Shown here: in pieces, positions 13,426 through 23,327 of the stretch | How positions within the stretch are numbered: position 1 is the stretch's first letter | How the letters are laid out: every line of letters begins with the position of its first letter | DNA from: Bradyrhizobium sp. sGM-13 | GTDB taxonomy: Bacteria > Pseudomonadota > Alphaproteobacteria > Rhizobiales > Xanthobacteraceae | Direction of reading: 5' to 3' | Assembly (NCBI RefSeq): GCF_018398875.1 | Contig: NZ_JAGWDK010000003.1 | Location: 310,001 to 374,000, forward strand | DNA length: 64,000 nucleotides | The notes under the pieces: model-generated | Database searches by the model: none | What the model was told of the DNA's origin: nothing | The model's input: the letters and a program-made list of their open reading frames with translations, nothing else | Made by a program: the position numbers and the translations under genes

Positions 13426-14034
13426 CTACTGCTCGTCCTTGGGCGGCATCCGCGGCGGGAGCAGCGGCGTAAACGATATGCCGTCGCCGTCGCGGGGCGC
13501 CGCGGCCAGTCCGCCGCCCGTGGAGGGATCGCCTCCCGACGTATCGATGATCGCCGTGGGCATGATGTACTCCCGGGCGGCCTCAAGCAGGCGGCCCCCG
13601 CCATCGCCAAAATCGGCGGCGCGACCGCCTTGCGGGCGGCCAGCGGCGATCTCACTGGCCGCCTTGTCGGTCTTCTGCGCGAGCGTTTCGCTATAAGGAA
13701 TGCGAAAGGCCCTTGGCACACCGCTCGGCCGGTTGCCGTCATCGAGCGTTTCGACCCAGAGGTAGATCGAGCCCGGATCGCCTTCCAGCGAGTGCGGCTC
13801 CACGATCCGGGCGTGCAACAGCTTGAAGCTTGCGGGCAGCCTGTCGATGCTGGCCCACCCCAACAGGCCGCGCACGCCCATGAAGCTCGCGATGTAGAAC
13901 GCGCTCGTTATCACCACGGCGACTGCCTTGGCCGGCCAGGGCAAGCGCGCATAGACCAGGACAATCAGCAACAGCGCACCAATCAGCGCGTAACTGAGAG
14001 AGAGCGTGAGGACGACCGATTGCAGGCTACTCAC
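13426..14034 (-). CDS. membrane protein, third gene of TolQ/TolR-like operon
   Basis: The product is 202 residues from GTG 14034. Two hydrophobic segments (about 8-28 and 33-53) are followed by a soluble region with a strand-rich part (LLHARIVEPHSLEGDPGSIYLWVETL) and a Gly/Pro-rich C-terminal tail. The GTG overlaps the stop of the upstream gene by eight bases, so translation is probably coupled; an alternative in-frame start lies at 14085. It is unlike TonB, TolA or Pal. I do not recognise a named family. Its constant partnership with a TolQ-like gene would make it a structural or effector subunit, which is inference. Confidence 0.72.
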   Translation of the reverse strand: MSSLQSVVLTLSLSYALIGALLLIVLVYARLPWPAKAVAVVITSAFYIASFMGVRGLLGWASIDRLPASFKLLHARIVEPHSLEGDPGSIYLWVETLDDGNRPSGVPRAFRIPYSETLAQKTDKAASEIAAGRPQGGRAADFGDGGGRLLEAAREYIMPTAIIDTSGGDPSTGGGLAAAPRDGDGISFTPLLPPRMPPKDEQ

Positions 14035-14701
14035 GACGCGGCATCCTGACGCCGGTTTTCGGATCGAGATCCGCGCCATTGGCACGGACGTTGCGGAACG
14101 TCTCCATCAGCGACTTATGCCGTTGCTGAACGTCGAGCACCTTGCCTTCGGCATCGAGCCAAAAGCGCAGCGCGGTCTTTTCCTGGCCGGTGTGGTCGAG
14201 CGTCAGCTTGTTGTCGAAGATCACCTGCGCGGTCGGATTGAGTTTTTGGACTTTCACGCTCACCGCGACGGGCTGGCCGGTCGTCGCCTGGAAGTGCGAG
14301 ACGTTGACGGTGTATTCGCCGGCGACGATGCCGCGCACGGTGACGATCTCTTCCCTGATCGGCGACGCAATCTTCTTGCCGTTGACGATGATGAAATTGT
14401 TGGCGCCGCCGCGGTCGTCGCGATCGAGCGTGAGGAAGCCGGCTTCGCGGTGGCGATACCAGGCGATGTTGCCGGCGGGGTCCTGCACGAACAGATCGAG
14501 ATCGTCGGGATGATTGTCCGGCCAGTCCATCGTGATGATGAATTCGGCCTTGGAATCGATCTTGCCGTCCTTCGCGTCCGGCGAGACTGCGAGCAGCGCC
14601 AGGAAGAACAGGAACGCAATCACCTGAAGCGCCTTGAACAGCATGACGCCCAGCGGATCGAAGGCCTCCTCGCGCGGATAGAGACCGAAATCGTCCATCA
14701 T
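14027..14701 (-). CDS. TolR/ExbD-like anchored protein with DUF2135-like periplasmic domain
   Basis: The product is 224 residues. A short cytoplasmic N-terminus with acidic residues (EEAFDP) precedes one transmembrane helix (about 18-39), the topology of TolR/ExbD/MotB stators. The Asp at 15 sits just ahead of the helix where ExbD/TolR have their proton-path Asp. Instead of a normal TolR domain, the periplasmic part has a DDLDLFVQDPAG motif (66-77) and a DRDDRGG acidic loop (93-99), resembling the DUF2135/YfaP beta-sandwich, which has a D-x-D-L-x-V pattern. It overlaps the upstream TolQ-like gene by ATGA (14698-14701). The function is unknown. Confidence 0.78.
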   Translation of the reverse strand: MMDDFGLYPREEAFDPLGVMLFKALQVIAFLFFLALLAVSPDAKDGKIDSKAEFIITMDWPDNHPDDLDLFVQDPAGNIAWYRHREAGFLTLDRDDRGGANNFIIVNGKKIASPIREEIVTVRGIVAGEYTVNVSHFQATTGQPVAVSVKVQKLNPTAQVIFDNKLTLDHTGQEKTALRFWLDAEGKVLDVQQRHKSLMETFRNVRANGADLDPKTGVRMPRRE

Positions 14702-15465
14702 GCCGGCGTTCCCGGATGGCTTTCCAGGGCCGGGGTGACGTGCGTCTCGGTCAGCATGACGGCATCGGAAAACACCCGCTGGGTCGCGGCATCCAGCATG
14801 TAGTACTGGATCTTCACCAGGATGGAGCCGATCAGGCCGGCTAGCGTCGTGTACATGGCCACCGCCATGCCGTCGCTCATCAGGCCCATCGATGACTTCA
14901 TCGCGACCTTGTCGGCCGCATCGAGGGTGGCGATCGGCGCCAGCATGATGATGAAGCCGATGATGGTGCCGAGCAGCCCGAGCTTCATCAGCGTGTCGGA
15001 CACGAACGCGCCAAATCCGTTGGAGCCACGCAGCCGGTCGGCGAGCGAGCGGAGCAGCAGCGTCTGGTCGATGCGCCCGGCCGCCTGTGCGCTGGCCTTC
15101 TGTACCAGGCTGCGGATGTGATCCGTCACCAGCCCGCCCGGCAAGGCGCGCGCATCCTCGTCCAGCCCCCTTGCGCCGCCCGGGACCGACAGGATCGCGC
15201 GGCAGCGTCGCGTGATCTCGCCTTCACGCGCGATCGCGCGCGTCCGCCAGAAGCAATGGAAGCAAGTGACGATATAGAGGACGGCAATGACGCTCGAAAT
15301 GTAAGTGCGGTCTGAAATGATCATCAGATGGAGCAGACCGTATCGCCACAAGAGCACCACGGCGAAAACCGAGAGCCCGGTGAAAATCATCCACAGCAGG
15401 AGTACGCTGCGTTCCGACGTATCCGCGCCGGATGATGCGGTCTCGGCGCCAGCCGTTGCCCTCAT
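14698..15465 (-). CDS. MotA/TolQ/ExbB-family proton channel protein
   Basis: The 255-residue inner-membrane protein has hydrophobic helices at about 21-50, 55-74, 159-180 and 199-224. The third contains the family block LGLLGTIIGFIIML and the fourth the small-residue face MAVAMYTTLAGLIGS, with Thr residues like those lining the TolQ/ExbB proton path. A cytoplasmic domain lies between helices 2 and 3. It heads a three-gene minus-strand operon with a TolR-like partner (4-nt overlap) and a further membrane protein. No tolA, tolB, pal or tonB gene is nearby, so this is probably not the housekeeping Tol or Ton system. The gene is divergent from the MoxY-type kinase, with 204 bp between. Confidence 0.85.
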   Translation of the reverse strand: MRATAGAETASSGADTSERSVLLLWMIFTGLSVFAVVLLWRYGLLHLMIISDRTYISSVIAVLYIVTCFHCFWRTRAIAREGEITRRCRAILSVPGGARGLDEDARALPGGLVTDHIRSLVQKASAQAAGRIDQTLLLRSLADRLRGSNGFGAFVSDTLMKLGLLGTIIGFIIMLAPIATLDAADKVAMKSSMGLMSDGMAVAMYTTLAGLIGSILVKIQYYMLDAATQRVFSDAVMLTETHVTPALESHPGTPA

Positions 15466-15669
15466 ACTGCGTCAGCTCCCTGGAATGGCACGCCGCGGCC
15501 CAAAGGCCGCGTGCGAAAATAGTCCCTGGCTTTGATAGATCAGCGGTCACGGGTGCGTCCAAAGACATATGCCCACGGTTGGTTGGGAAATTTTCCCGAC
15601 TTAGAGCTCACTGCATTGGCACGGATTGGCGGTGCTGTTACGCTTATCCGCAACTTCGGGAGTGATCGC

Positions 15670-17040
15670 ATGCGCCTCGTGCTTCAGCTCGTCGCCCGCT
15701 TGTTTCTCGTGGTCATCCTGTGTTTGGGAGCGGCGACTATCTGGGCGACGATCGACGCGCATCGCAGCGTCGATCGCGCCACGGCCGCCTCCGCCGAGCG
15801 TGTCTCGGTGGCGCTGGAAGCGCTCTACTGGCGCGAATTGATGTTGCGCAGCAACAGGATGCGCGAGCAACTGCTGCCGGTGCCGGAATGGCGCACCATC
15901 GAAACGATGGGGCTGATCTCGCCGGGCATCTGCGTTCGGCTCGAGCCGGCGGGCGCGTTCGAGAAGCCGCTCTGCGGACAGAGCAAGGGGATCGGGCAAG
16001 CTCCACCGCGCTGGTTCGCGGCCACCGTGCAGGCACTGCTTGGGGACCACGCCGCGGTCGTCCGGCCGATTAGCACTCGCGCGGCCAACGCAGGCAGCGT
16101 ATCGGCCGCCGCCGATCCAAATGCCGCCATCGCACTCGCTTGGCAGCACATCCGCGACAACATCCACGTCGCCCTGCTGATGGCGGTGGCGATCGCGCTG
16201 CTTGCCTCGCTTGCGATTGCGCATACGCTTGCGCCGGCGCAGCAGATCGTCGCCGCGCTGCAACGAATGGCGCGCGGACAATACAGCACGTCGCTGCCCC
16301 GCTTCCGATCGATGGAACTTGCCATGATCGGACAGGCCGTCCGCGATCTCGGCGACCGCCTCGCGCAGTCGATGGAGGAACGCGCCGCGCTGACCCGGCG
16401 CTTGCTCGAAATCCGCAGCGACGAGCGGCGGGCGCTTGCTCGTGAACTGCATGACGAATTCGGACAGAACCTGACGGCGATCCTCGCTTTCGCCAACACG
16501 ATCGAAGCAACCAGCGCGCGGGAAACGGACAGAAGCGAGGTCGCGCAGGACGCGCGGATGATCTCGCAAGCCACCCATCGCATCATGGCGTGCCTGCGCG
16601 ATACGTTGAACCGCTTGCGCCATCCGCCCGCCGAGGAACTCGGGCTTGAGGTTTGTCTTGTCGATCTCGTCGATAGCTGGCGCTCGCGGAATGCGACGCA
16701 GCCGATGATCCAGCTCGATCTCAAGGGCGATCTCGCCGACGTCCGCGGCGCCGTCGCTGCGACCGCCTATCGGGTCGCCCAGGAATGCCTGACCAATTCC
16801 TTGCGGCACAGTTCGGCGCGGGTGATCGTGCTGCGGATCGAGCGGCGCACCGGCGTGGAAAACGCGCTGCTGGTCCACGTCGAGGACGACGGCGGGGGCG
16901 ATGCGGCCAAACTGGCCCGCTCTCCCGGCTTTGGCCTGACCGGCATTCGCGAGAGGGTCACAGCGCTTGGCGGATCGCTGTCGATCGCGGACGCGAACCG
17001 CGGGGTGAGCGTGGCCGCCACGATCCCGCTTGCAGCCTGA
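15670..17040 (+). CDS. sensor histidine kinase, MoxY/NarX-like (LapD_MoxY N-terminal domain)
   Basis: The 456-residue membrane kinase has TM1 (about 6-26), a periplasmic LapD/MoxY-type domain (about 27-160), TM2 (about 165-183), a HAMP linker (about 184-240), a HisKA_3 dimerisation domain with H261 in RALARELHDEFGQ, and an HATPase with AQECLTNSLRHS and the Gly box GFGLTGIRERV. ATG 15670 is chosen over earlier in-frame starts because GGGAG precedes it and the first helix then begins properly. Its stop overlaps the start of the response regulator gene (TGATG). In methylotrophs MoxYX controls methanol oxidation; no such genes are visible here, so the signal is unknown. Confidence 0.92.
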   Translation: MRLVLQLVARLFLVVILCLGAATIWATIDAHRSVDRATAASAERVSVALEALYWRELMLRSNRMREQLLPVPEWRTIETMGLISPGICVRLEPAGAFEKPLCGQSKGIGQAPPRWFAATVQALLGDHAAVVRPISTRAANAGSVSAAADPNAAIALAWQHIRDNIHVALLMAVAIALLASLAIAHTLAPAQQIVAALQRMARGQYSTSLPRFRSMELAMIGQAVRDLGDRLAQSMEERAALTRRLLEIRSDERRALARELHDEFGQNLTAILAFANTIEATSARETDRSEVAQDARMISQATHRIMACLRDTLNRLRHPPAEELGLEVCLVDLVDSWRSRNATQPMIQLDLKGDLADVRGAVAATAYRVAQECLTNSLRHSSARVIVLRIERRTGVENALLVHVEDDGGGDAAKLARSPGFGLTGIRERVTALGGSLSIADANRGVSVAATIPLAA

Positions 17041-17693
17041 TGACCGCGTCGCAGACCAAAGGCATTTCGATCCTGCTCGTCGACGACCATCCCGTGGTCC
17101 GGCAAGGCTATCGGCGCGTACTGGAGCACCAGGACGATTTCCAGGTGGTGGCCGAGGCCGACAACGCCGCCGACGCCTATCGCGCGTTCAAGGCGCACGC
17201 TCCTGACGTCGTGGTCATGGACATATCGATGCCGGGCGCCAGCGGGCTCGAGGCGATCAGGAACATTCGCGCCCGCTCATCCGACACCCGCATTCTCGTC
17301 TTCAGCATGCATTGCGAGGCGGCGCAGGTGAAGGCCGCCTTCAATGCCGGCGCGAACGGCTACGTCACGAAGGGCTCCGACCCATCAGCGCTGATCCGGG
17401 CGATCCGTTCGCTTGTCCGCGGCGAACAAGCGATGAGCGACGACATCGCCCACGTGCTGGCGCTGGAAAGCCTCTCCCCCTCGGGATCGGTGCTCGATCA
17501 ACTGGGCGAGCGGGAAATCGAGATCCTCAGGCAGTTGGCTGCCGGCGCGACCACCGAGCAGATCGCCTCGAATCTCAATCTCAGCATCAAGACCGTGCAG
17601 AACTACCATTACCTCATCAAGACCAAGACCGGCATGCGGACGGATGCGCAGTTGGTCCGCCTGGCCGTGGAGTGCGGGCTGGCCAGCCTTTAG
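17040..17693 (+). CDS. NarL/FixJ-family response regulator (MoxX-like)
   Basis: The product is 217 residues: a receiver (acidic pocket LLVDDHP, phospho-acceptor D61 in VVVMDISMPG, Lys in YVTKGSDP) followed by a LuxR-type helix-turn-helix (about 150-210; LGEREIEILRQLAAGATTEQIA, then SIKTVQNYHYLIKTK). The ATG overlaps the stop codon of the kinase by one base (TGATG), so this is the cognate partner. Possible targets include the divergent TolQ-like operon; this is inferred only from position. Confidence 0.93.
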   Translation: MTASQTKGISILLVDDHPVVRQGYRRVLEHQDDFQVVAEADNAADAYRAFKAHAPDVVVMDISMPGASGLEAIRNIRARSSDTRILVFSMHCEAAQVKAAFNAGANGYVTKGSDPSALIRAIRSLVRGEQAMSDDIAHVLALESLSPSGSVLDQLGEREIEILRQLAAGATTEQIASNLNLSIKTVQNYHYLIKTKTGMRTDAQLVRLAVECGLASL

Positions 17694-17861
17694 CGGCGGC
17701 CCGGTTTTCGTCCGGCCAGGCCCTTGCAAAGGCCCGGTTTTCCCCGCTCGCGGCCGCCGGTACGGGTGGCCTCCCCCGGCACGATTTGCTAAAGCACGGC
17801 GTAAAAACAAATCGGCCGGGAGTCGCCTCCCGCGCCTCGCCTGCCCGCTTCGGAGTTTTCG

Positions 17862-19169
<1,308 letters not shown>

Positions 19170-19179
19170 CTATTGGACC

Positions 19180-19196
19180 GGCGCGCGGGGCGCGCC
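19180..19196 (+). terminator. GC hairpin after purB
   Basis: The palindrome GGCGCGC-GGG-GCGCGCC (7-bp stem, 3-nt loop) starts 11 bp after the purB stop codon. There is no T run behind it, so it may slow polymerase or stabilise the 3' end rather than terminate alone. Confidence 0.35.
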
Positions 19197-19380
19197 GCCT
19201 TCGCCGGCCGGCGTCAGGCCCGCCCTGGACCTCGTGGGTGGCCAAACCAGCAGTTTCCCGGCCTTGCCAAGCCGATTTAGATGGTTCCAAATTGTCGTAA
19301 CCGCCGTCGACAAGCTGCATGACCCCGCCGGCACCCTCGAAGCAACCTAACGGTAACCACAGATCGGCTAAGATCGCAGC

Positions 19381-20169
19381 GTGTCATCCCTGCCGAAAAT
19401 CCTCATCTTCGATTCGGGCCTTGGCGGCCTCTCGGTCCTGCGCGAGATCATCCGCGCCCGGCCCGACGCGCACTACGTCTACGTCGCCGACGACGCGTTC
19501 TTTCCCTATGGCCATCACAGCGAGGAAGAGATCATCGCCCGCGTGGTGCCGCTGGTCGGCGAGCTGATCGCCCGCCACGCCCCTGCCCTGGTGGTGATTG
19601 CCTGCAACACCGCTTCCACGCTCGTGATGTCGCATCTGCGCAACGCCTACAGCGTGCCGTTCGTCGGCACCGTGCCTGCGATCAAGCCGGCCTGCGTCAG
19701 TTCGAAGACCAAACGCGTGTCGGTGCTCGGCACCAAGGGCACCGTCAAGCGCGAATACACCAAGCGCCTGATCGATGATTTTGCGCAAGGCTGCGAAGTG
19801 ACGCTGGTGGGATCGGCAGAGCTCGCTTCCCTTGCCGAAGCCGCCCTCAGCGGAAACGACGTCCGCGACGAGGATATTGCGGCGGAGCTCGCCCCCTGCT
19901 TTGTCGGCAGTGGCGAGTATCGCACCGACACCGTCGTGCTGGCCTGCACCCACTTTCCGCTGTTGCTCGACCGCCTGACCAAGCTCGCACCCTGGCCGGT
20001 CGACTGGATCGACCCGGCACCCGCGATCGCCCGGCGCGTGTCCGAGCTACTGGGATCGCCAGGCCGGGAAAGCAATGAGGCCGGGGCCGAGATGATCTTC
20101 ACCTCCCAGCGGCCGCACACGATGAGCCGGGCGCTGATGCCGTTCTTTGGCGGCCGCGTGCCGGCGTAA
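19381..20169 (+). CDS. murI: glutamate racemase
   Basis: The enzyme makes D-glutamate for peptidoglycan. The 262-residue product carries IFDSGLGGLSVLR near the N-terminus, catalytic C75 in ACNTAS and catalytic C189 in ACTHFPLL. The GTG start at 19381 lies just before the conserved core. The C-terminus ([18 protein letters not shown]) is duplicated in broken form about 650 bp downstream, which marks a recombination scar. Confidence 0.95.
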   Translation: MSSLPKILIFDSGLGGLSVLREIIRARPDAHYVYVADDAFFPYGHHSEEEIIARVVPLVGELIARHAPALVVIACNTASTLVMSHLRNAYSVPFVGTVPAIKPACVSSKTKRVSVLGTKGTVKREYTKRLIDDFAQGCEVTLVGSAELASLAEAALSGNDVRDEDIAAELAPCFVGSGEYRTDTVVLACTHFPLLLDRLTKLAPWPVDWIDPAPAIARRVSELLGSPGRESNEAGAEMIFTSQRPHTMSRALMPFFGGRVPA

Positions 20170-20279
20170 ATCGTTAGCCGATCATCAGACGCGTAACTAT
20201 TGCTTCTGCGTGTTGGTGGTTAGTCATGGCGCGGCACGGCTGCAACAGAACCGTGCCGGCTGTCGCCGAATGAAGTTTT

Positions 20280-20750
20280 TTATGTCGTTCCCAGGCCGGC
20301 CTTGGCGCATTGCTCGTCCTGGTCGCCGGTGACGCCACTCACTCCCACGCCGCCAGTGACTTTGCCGTCGATCATGATCGGCAATCCGCCCGGCGAGGCG
20401 AAGACACCGGGAAGTGTGGCCGTGGCCGGCCCACCTTTGTTGATCGCCTCCATGAAAGCGCGTGTCGGGCGCCGATAGGTCGCCGCGGACCGCGCCTTAC
20501 CGACGGCGATGTCCATGCTGGCCGTCTGCGTGTTGTCCATGCGCTCGAAGTACACCAGGAATCCGTGATTATCGACCACAGCGACAGCCACGTTCCATCC
20601 GTTCTTCTGGCATTCGGCGAGTACGCCGGCTGCAATCTTCTTCGCGCCCGCGGCATTGACCGGCGTGCCGTAGTCAGGGCGCTTGTCCTGAGCGGATGCA
20701 CCGACGGTAAGGGCGACGAGTGCAGCGGCGACCAGTATTGGCCTCATCAT
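20280..20750 (-). CDS. exported GlcG/HbpS-like haem-degrading domain protein
   Basis: The 156-residue product has a signal peptide (MMRPILVAAALVALTVGASA) and a GlcG/HbpS domain: AGVLAECQKNGWNVAVAVVDNHGFLVYFERMD, then MDIAVGKARSAATYRRPT, and the Gly-rich VTGGVGVSGVTGDQDEQCAKAG. Family members bind haem or cobalamin or occur with glycolate oxidase genes. GGAGGAG lies directly ahead of the ATG. It is flanked by murI and by a decayed murI 3' fragment, so it was probably acquired or rearranged with that duplication. Confidence 0.87.
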   Translation of the reverse strand: MMRPILVAAALVALTVGASAQDKRPDYGTPVNAAGAKKIAAGVLAECQKNGWNVAVAVVDNHGFLVYFERMDNTQTASMDIAVGKARSAATYRRPTRAFMEAINKGGPATATLPGVFASPGGLPIMIDGKVTGGVGVSGVTGDQDEQCAKAGLGTT

Positions 20751-20826
20751 TGTCTCCTCCCTGGGTTTTATTGTGCAGGGGACTATACCGGAGCGGATGA
20801 AAACGTCGATGTGACCTTATCGTCCG

Positions 20827-21006
20827 CTTGATCGCCTGACGAGGCTCGCGCCGTGGCCGGTGGACTGGATCGATCCGGCCCGCACCATTGCCCGGCGCGT
20901 GTCCGATCTGCTCGGGTCGCCTGACCGCCAAAGCGACCAGGCCGGAGCCGAAGCGGCCGCACACGCTGAGCCGCGCGCTGATGCCATTTTTCGGCGGGCG
21001 CGTGCT
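20827..21006 (+). pseudogene. decayed second copy of the murI 3' end
   Basis: The stretch aligns with the last ~200 bases of murI (19966-20160). It encodes [24 protein letters not shown] in the murI frame, and [17 protein letters not shown] in another frame after a 17-nt deletion near 20950. The copy has many substitutions and no start, so it cannot encode a racemase. It runs up to the 3' end of tarD (21032), in the same orientation as murI. It suggests a xenologous or duplicated murI tail left by insertion of the intervening accessory DNA. Confidence 0.85.
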
Positions 21007-21031
21007 GACGTCGTCGCTGATCGCGTTACGC

Positions 21032-22195
21032 TCACTCAGCCAGATCGCGCATGACCTTGATAAGGTCCGACTTGCCCTCGAATCCGATTCCGGGAAGTTC
21101 GGGCATGACGATGTGACCGTTCTCGACCTTCACCCCGTCCGGAAAGCCGCCGTACGGCTGGAAGAGGTCAGGATAGCTCTCATTGCCGCCCAACCCCAGC
21201 CCTGCCGCGATGTTAAGCGACATCTGATGGCCGCCGTGTGGAATGCAGCGGGAAGGCGACCAACCGAATTGATGCAGCACGTCGAGCGTGCGCAGATATT
21301 CGACCAAGCCGTAAGACAGGGCGCAGTCGAACTGCAGCCAATCACGGTCCGGGCGCATTCCACCGTAACGCAGAAGATTGCGCGCATCCTGGTGCGAGAA
21401 CAAGTTCTCGCCGGTAGCCATCGGGCCGGGATAGAACTCCGAGAGCGCTGCCTGAAGGGCGTAGTCGAGGGGGTCACCGACCTCCTCATACCAGAACAGC
21501 GGATACTGGCGGAGCATTTTAGCATAAGCGATGCCGGTCTGAAGGTCGAAACGACCGTTGGCGTCGACGGCCAGTTGAGCCTCGGAGCCGATCTCCGTCA
21601 GAACCGCCTCGATGCGGCGCTGATCCTCGTCAATGGGCGCGCCACCGATCTTCATCTTTACGACATTGTAGCCACGATTGAGATATCCGCGCATTTCGGT
21701 CCGCAGCGCGGCATCGTCCTTGCCTGGGTAGTAGTAGCCGCCGGCTGCGTAGACGAAGACGCGAGGGTTGGCCTCGCGCCCCTTTTGCTCAGCGAGCAAC
21801 CGGAACAACGGTTTTCTCGCGATTTTGGCCGTGGCGTCCCAGATCGCCATGTCGAGCGTTCCGACCGCAACTGAACGCTCGCCGTGACCGCCCGGCTTCT
21901 CGTTGCTCATCATTACCGCCCAGAGCTTGTGCGGATCGAAATTATCACCGGATTGGTTGAGGACGCTTTTGGGGTCTGCTTCCAGAATGCGGTTGCGAAA
22001 ACGCTCGCGGATGAGACCGCCCTGGCCGTACCGGCCGTTCGAGTTGAAGCCGTAGCCAATGACCCTGTGACCATCGCGTTCGACGTCAGTCACAACAGCG
22101 ACGAGGCTCGCGGTCATCTTCGAAAAATCGATATAGGCGTTGCGGATGGGAGACGAGATCGGCTTGGTGATCTCACAGACGTCGATGATGCGCAT
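21032..22195 (-). CDS. tarD: D-tartrate dehydratase (enolase superfamily)
   Basis: The enzyme dehydrates D-tartrate to oxaloacetate. The 387-residue product has the enolase-superfamily layout: capping domain, then a barrel with K180-M-K182, metal ligands D211 (AVDANG), E237 (WYEEVGDP) and E263 (TGEN), and catalytic H320 (IPHGGHQ). These match K184, D213, E239, E265 and H322 of the characterised Bradyrhizobium TarD, as I remember it, with a constant offset of two. The start at 22195 (MRIIDV) has GGAG about nine bases upstream; the frame also stays open to 22243. The divergent LysR gene is the likely regulator. No tartrate transporter is adjacent. Confidence 0.93.
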   Translation of the reverse strand: MRIIDVCEITKPISSPIRNAYIDFSKMTASLVAVVTDVERDGHRVIGYGFNSNGRYGQGGLIRERFRNRILEADPKSVLNQSGDNFDPHKLWAVMMSNEKPGGHGERSVAVGTLDMAIWDATAKIARKPLFRLLAEQKGREANPRVFVYAAGGYYYPGKDDAALRTEMRGYLNRGYNVVKMKIGGAPIDEDQRRIEAVLTEIGSEAQLAVDANGRFDLQTGIAYAKMLRQYPLFWYEEVGDPLDYALQAALSEFYPGPMATGENLFSHQDARNLLRYGGMRPDRDWLQFDCALSYGLVEYLRTLDVLHQFGWSPSRCIPHGGHQMSLNIAAGLGLGGNESYPDLFQPYGGFPDGVKVENGHIVMPELPGIGFEGKSDLIKVMRDLAE

Positions 22196-22407
22196 GATGT
22201 TCTCCTTGGGCGCGGTTTTCTGGCTTTCGCCTCGGATGTTCAATGATGCGGGAGAAGCGACGCGGCGCTCCTGTTGGCCGCAGCCGCATCAGCAAAGGCC
22301 CCGAGAGCTCCATCATTGGGATGCTTCGATGGGTACTTCTGTACTTCTGGACAGGGCGGATCGGCCAATGCCATGATCGGTTCGCGTTATGCGCAAACTG
22401 CATCGAC

Positions 22408-23304
22408 ATGGATCTCGACTGGCTCAAGGACTTTCTGGCGCTGGCGGAACTGAAGGGCTTCTCGCGTGCTGCCGACGCGCGGAACGTGACACAGCCGGCT
22501 TTCAGCCGGCGCATACGCGCACTTGAGGACTGGATCGGCACCCCGCTTTTCGTGCGGGGCGCTCAAGGCGCCAGCTTGACGCCAGCCGGCCAGCACTTTC
22601 AGCCGCTGGCCGCCGACATGATCCGTAGTTTGGAAAGGGCGCGACGCGATACCCGATCGGTGGGCGAGCGAAATACGATCACTCTGTCCATCGCAGCTAC
22701 GCATGCGCTTTCCTTCACGTTTTTCCCCGAATGGATCCGGAACCACCTGCGCTTTGAGGCCCTCGGCACCCTCAGCCTGGTTTCGGAGAGCATGGAAGCT
22801 TGCGAAGAGATCATGCTCGGCGGAGAGGTGCATTTCCTGCTGTGTCACTATCATCCAGAGGCGCCGACGCGTTTCGAACCCGACCGCTTCCAGAGCGTGC
22901 GGGTCGGCGATGATTGTCTGGTTCCCCTCTGTGCGCCCGACTCCGGCGGGCGGCCTGCATGGCCGCTCTCCGACACATCGGCTCGACCGATACGCCTCCT
23001 CGCTTATAGTCATGCCTCCGGACTTGGCCGAATCCTCTCCGCCCATCAGATGAGCCGGGATGCGATCGCGCAAATGGAGGCCGGCTTTACCTCACATCTC
23101 GCCGCAACGCTCATGACAATGGCGCGCGAAGGCCATGGGGTCGCGTGGCTTCCACGAACATTGGCAAAACACGATCTGGAACAGGGACGGCTCGTTGGCG
23201 CCGGTCCACCGCAGTTCGATATACCGATAGAGATCAGATTATTCAGATCGCCCGACTGTCGGAATCACGCAGCAGACGAATTGTGGCATGCGTTAGCCCA
23301 ATAG
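22408..23304 (+). CDS. LysR-family regulator, probably of tarD
   Basis: The 298-residue regulator has an N-terminal LysR helix-turn-helix (about 4-62: WLKDFLALAELKGFSRAADARNVTQPAFSRRI) and a substrate-binding domain. ATG 22408 gives the normal N-terminus MDLDWLKDF; the frame also extends back to 22243. It is divergent from tarD across 212 bp, the classic LysR arrangement, so it probably activates tarD in response to tartrate. A direct repeat (TACTTCTG/TACTTCTG, about 22335-22350) lies in the shared region and could be part of the operator or promoter. Confidence 0.9.
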   Translation: MDLDWLKDFLALAELKGFSRAADARNVTQPAFSRRIRALEDWIGTPLFVRGAQGASLTPAGQHFQPLAADMIRSLERARRDTRSVGERNTITLSIAATHALSFTFFPEWIRNHLRFEALGTLSLVSESMEACEEIMLGGEVHFLLCHYHPEAPTRFEPDRFQSVRVGDDCLVPLCAPDSGGRPAWPLSDTSARPIRLLAYSHASGLGRILSAHQMSRDAIAQMEAGFTSHLAATLMTMAREGHGVAWLPRTLAKHDLEQGRLVGAGPPQFDIPIEIRLFRSPDCRNHAADELWHALAQ

Positions 23305-23327
23305 GCAGCTGTGTCGATACTCTCTCG

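Noticed and set aside
13426..15465. Zorya-type phage defence (ZorA/ZorB)
   Set aside because: The channel protein lacks the long ZorA coiled-coil tail, the partner lacks an OmpA-like peptidoglycan-binding domain, and no zorC/D/E genes follow.
15600..15660. Sigma-54-like TGGCACGGATTGGC upstream of the MoxY-like gene
   Set aside because: The -12 part is TTGGC at wrong spacing instead of TTGC; the match is not convincing.
15601..16878. 425-codon minus-strand frame opposite the MoxY-like kinase
   Set aside because: The kinase frame has complete HisKA_3 and HATPase motifs; the opposite frame has no recognisable domain.
20827..21006. A second functional murI
   Set aside because: Only the last third of the gene is present, with a 17-nt deletion and no start.
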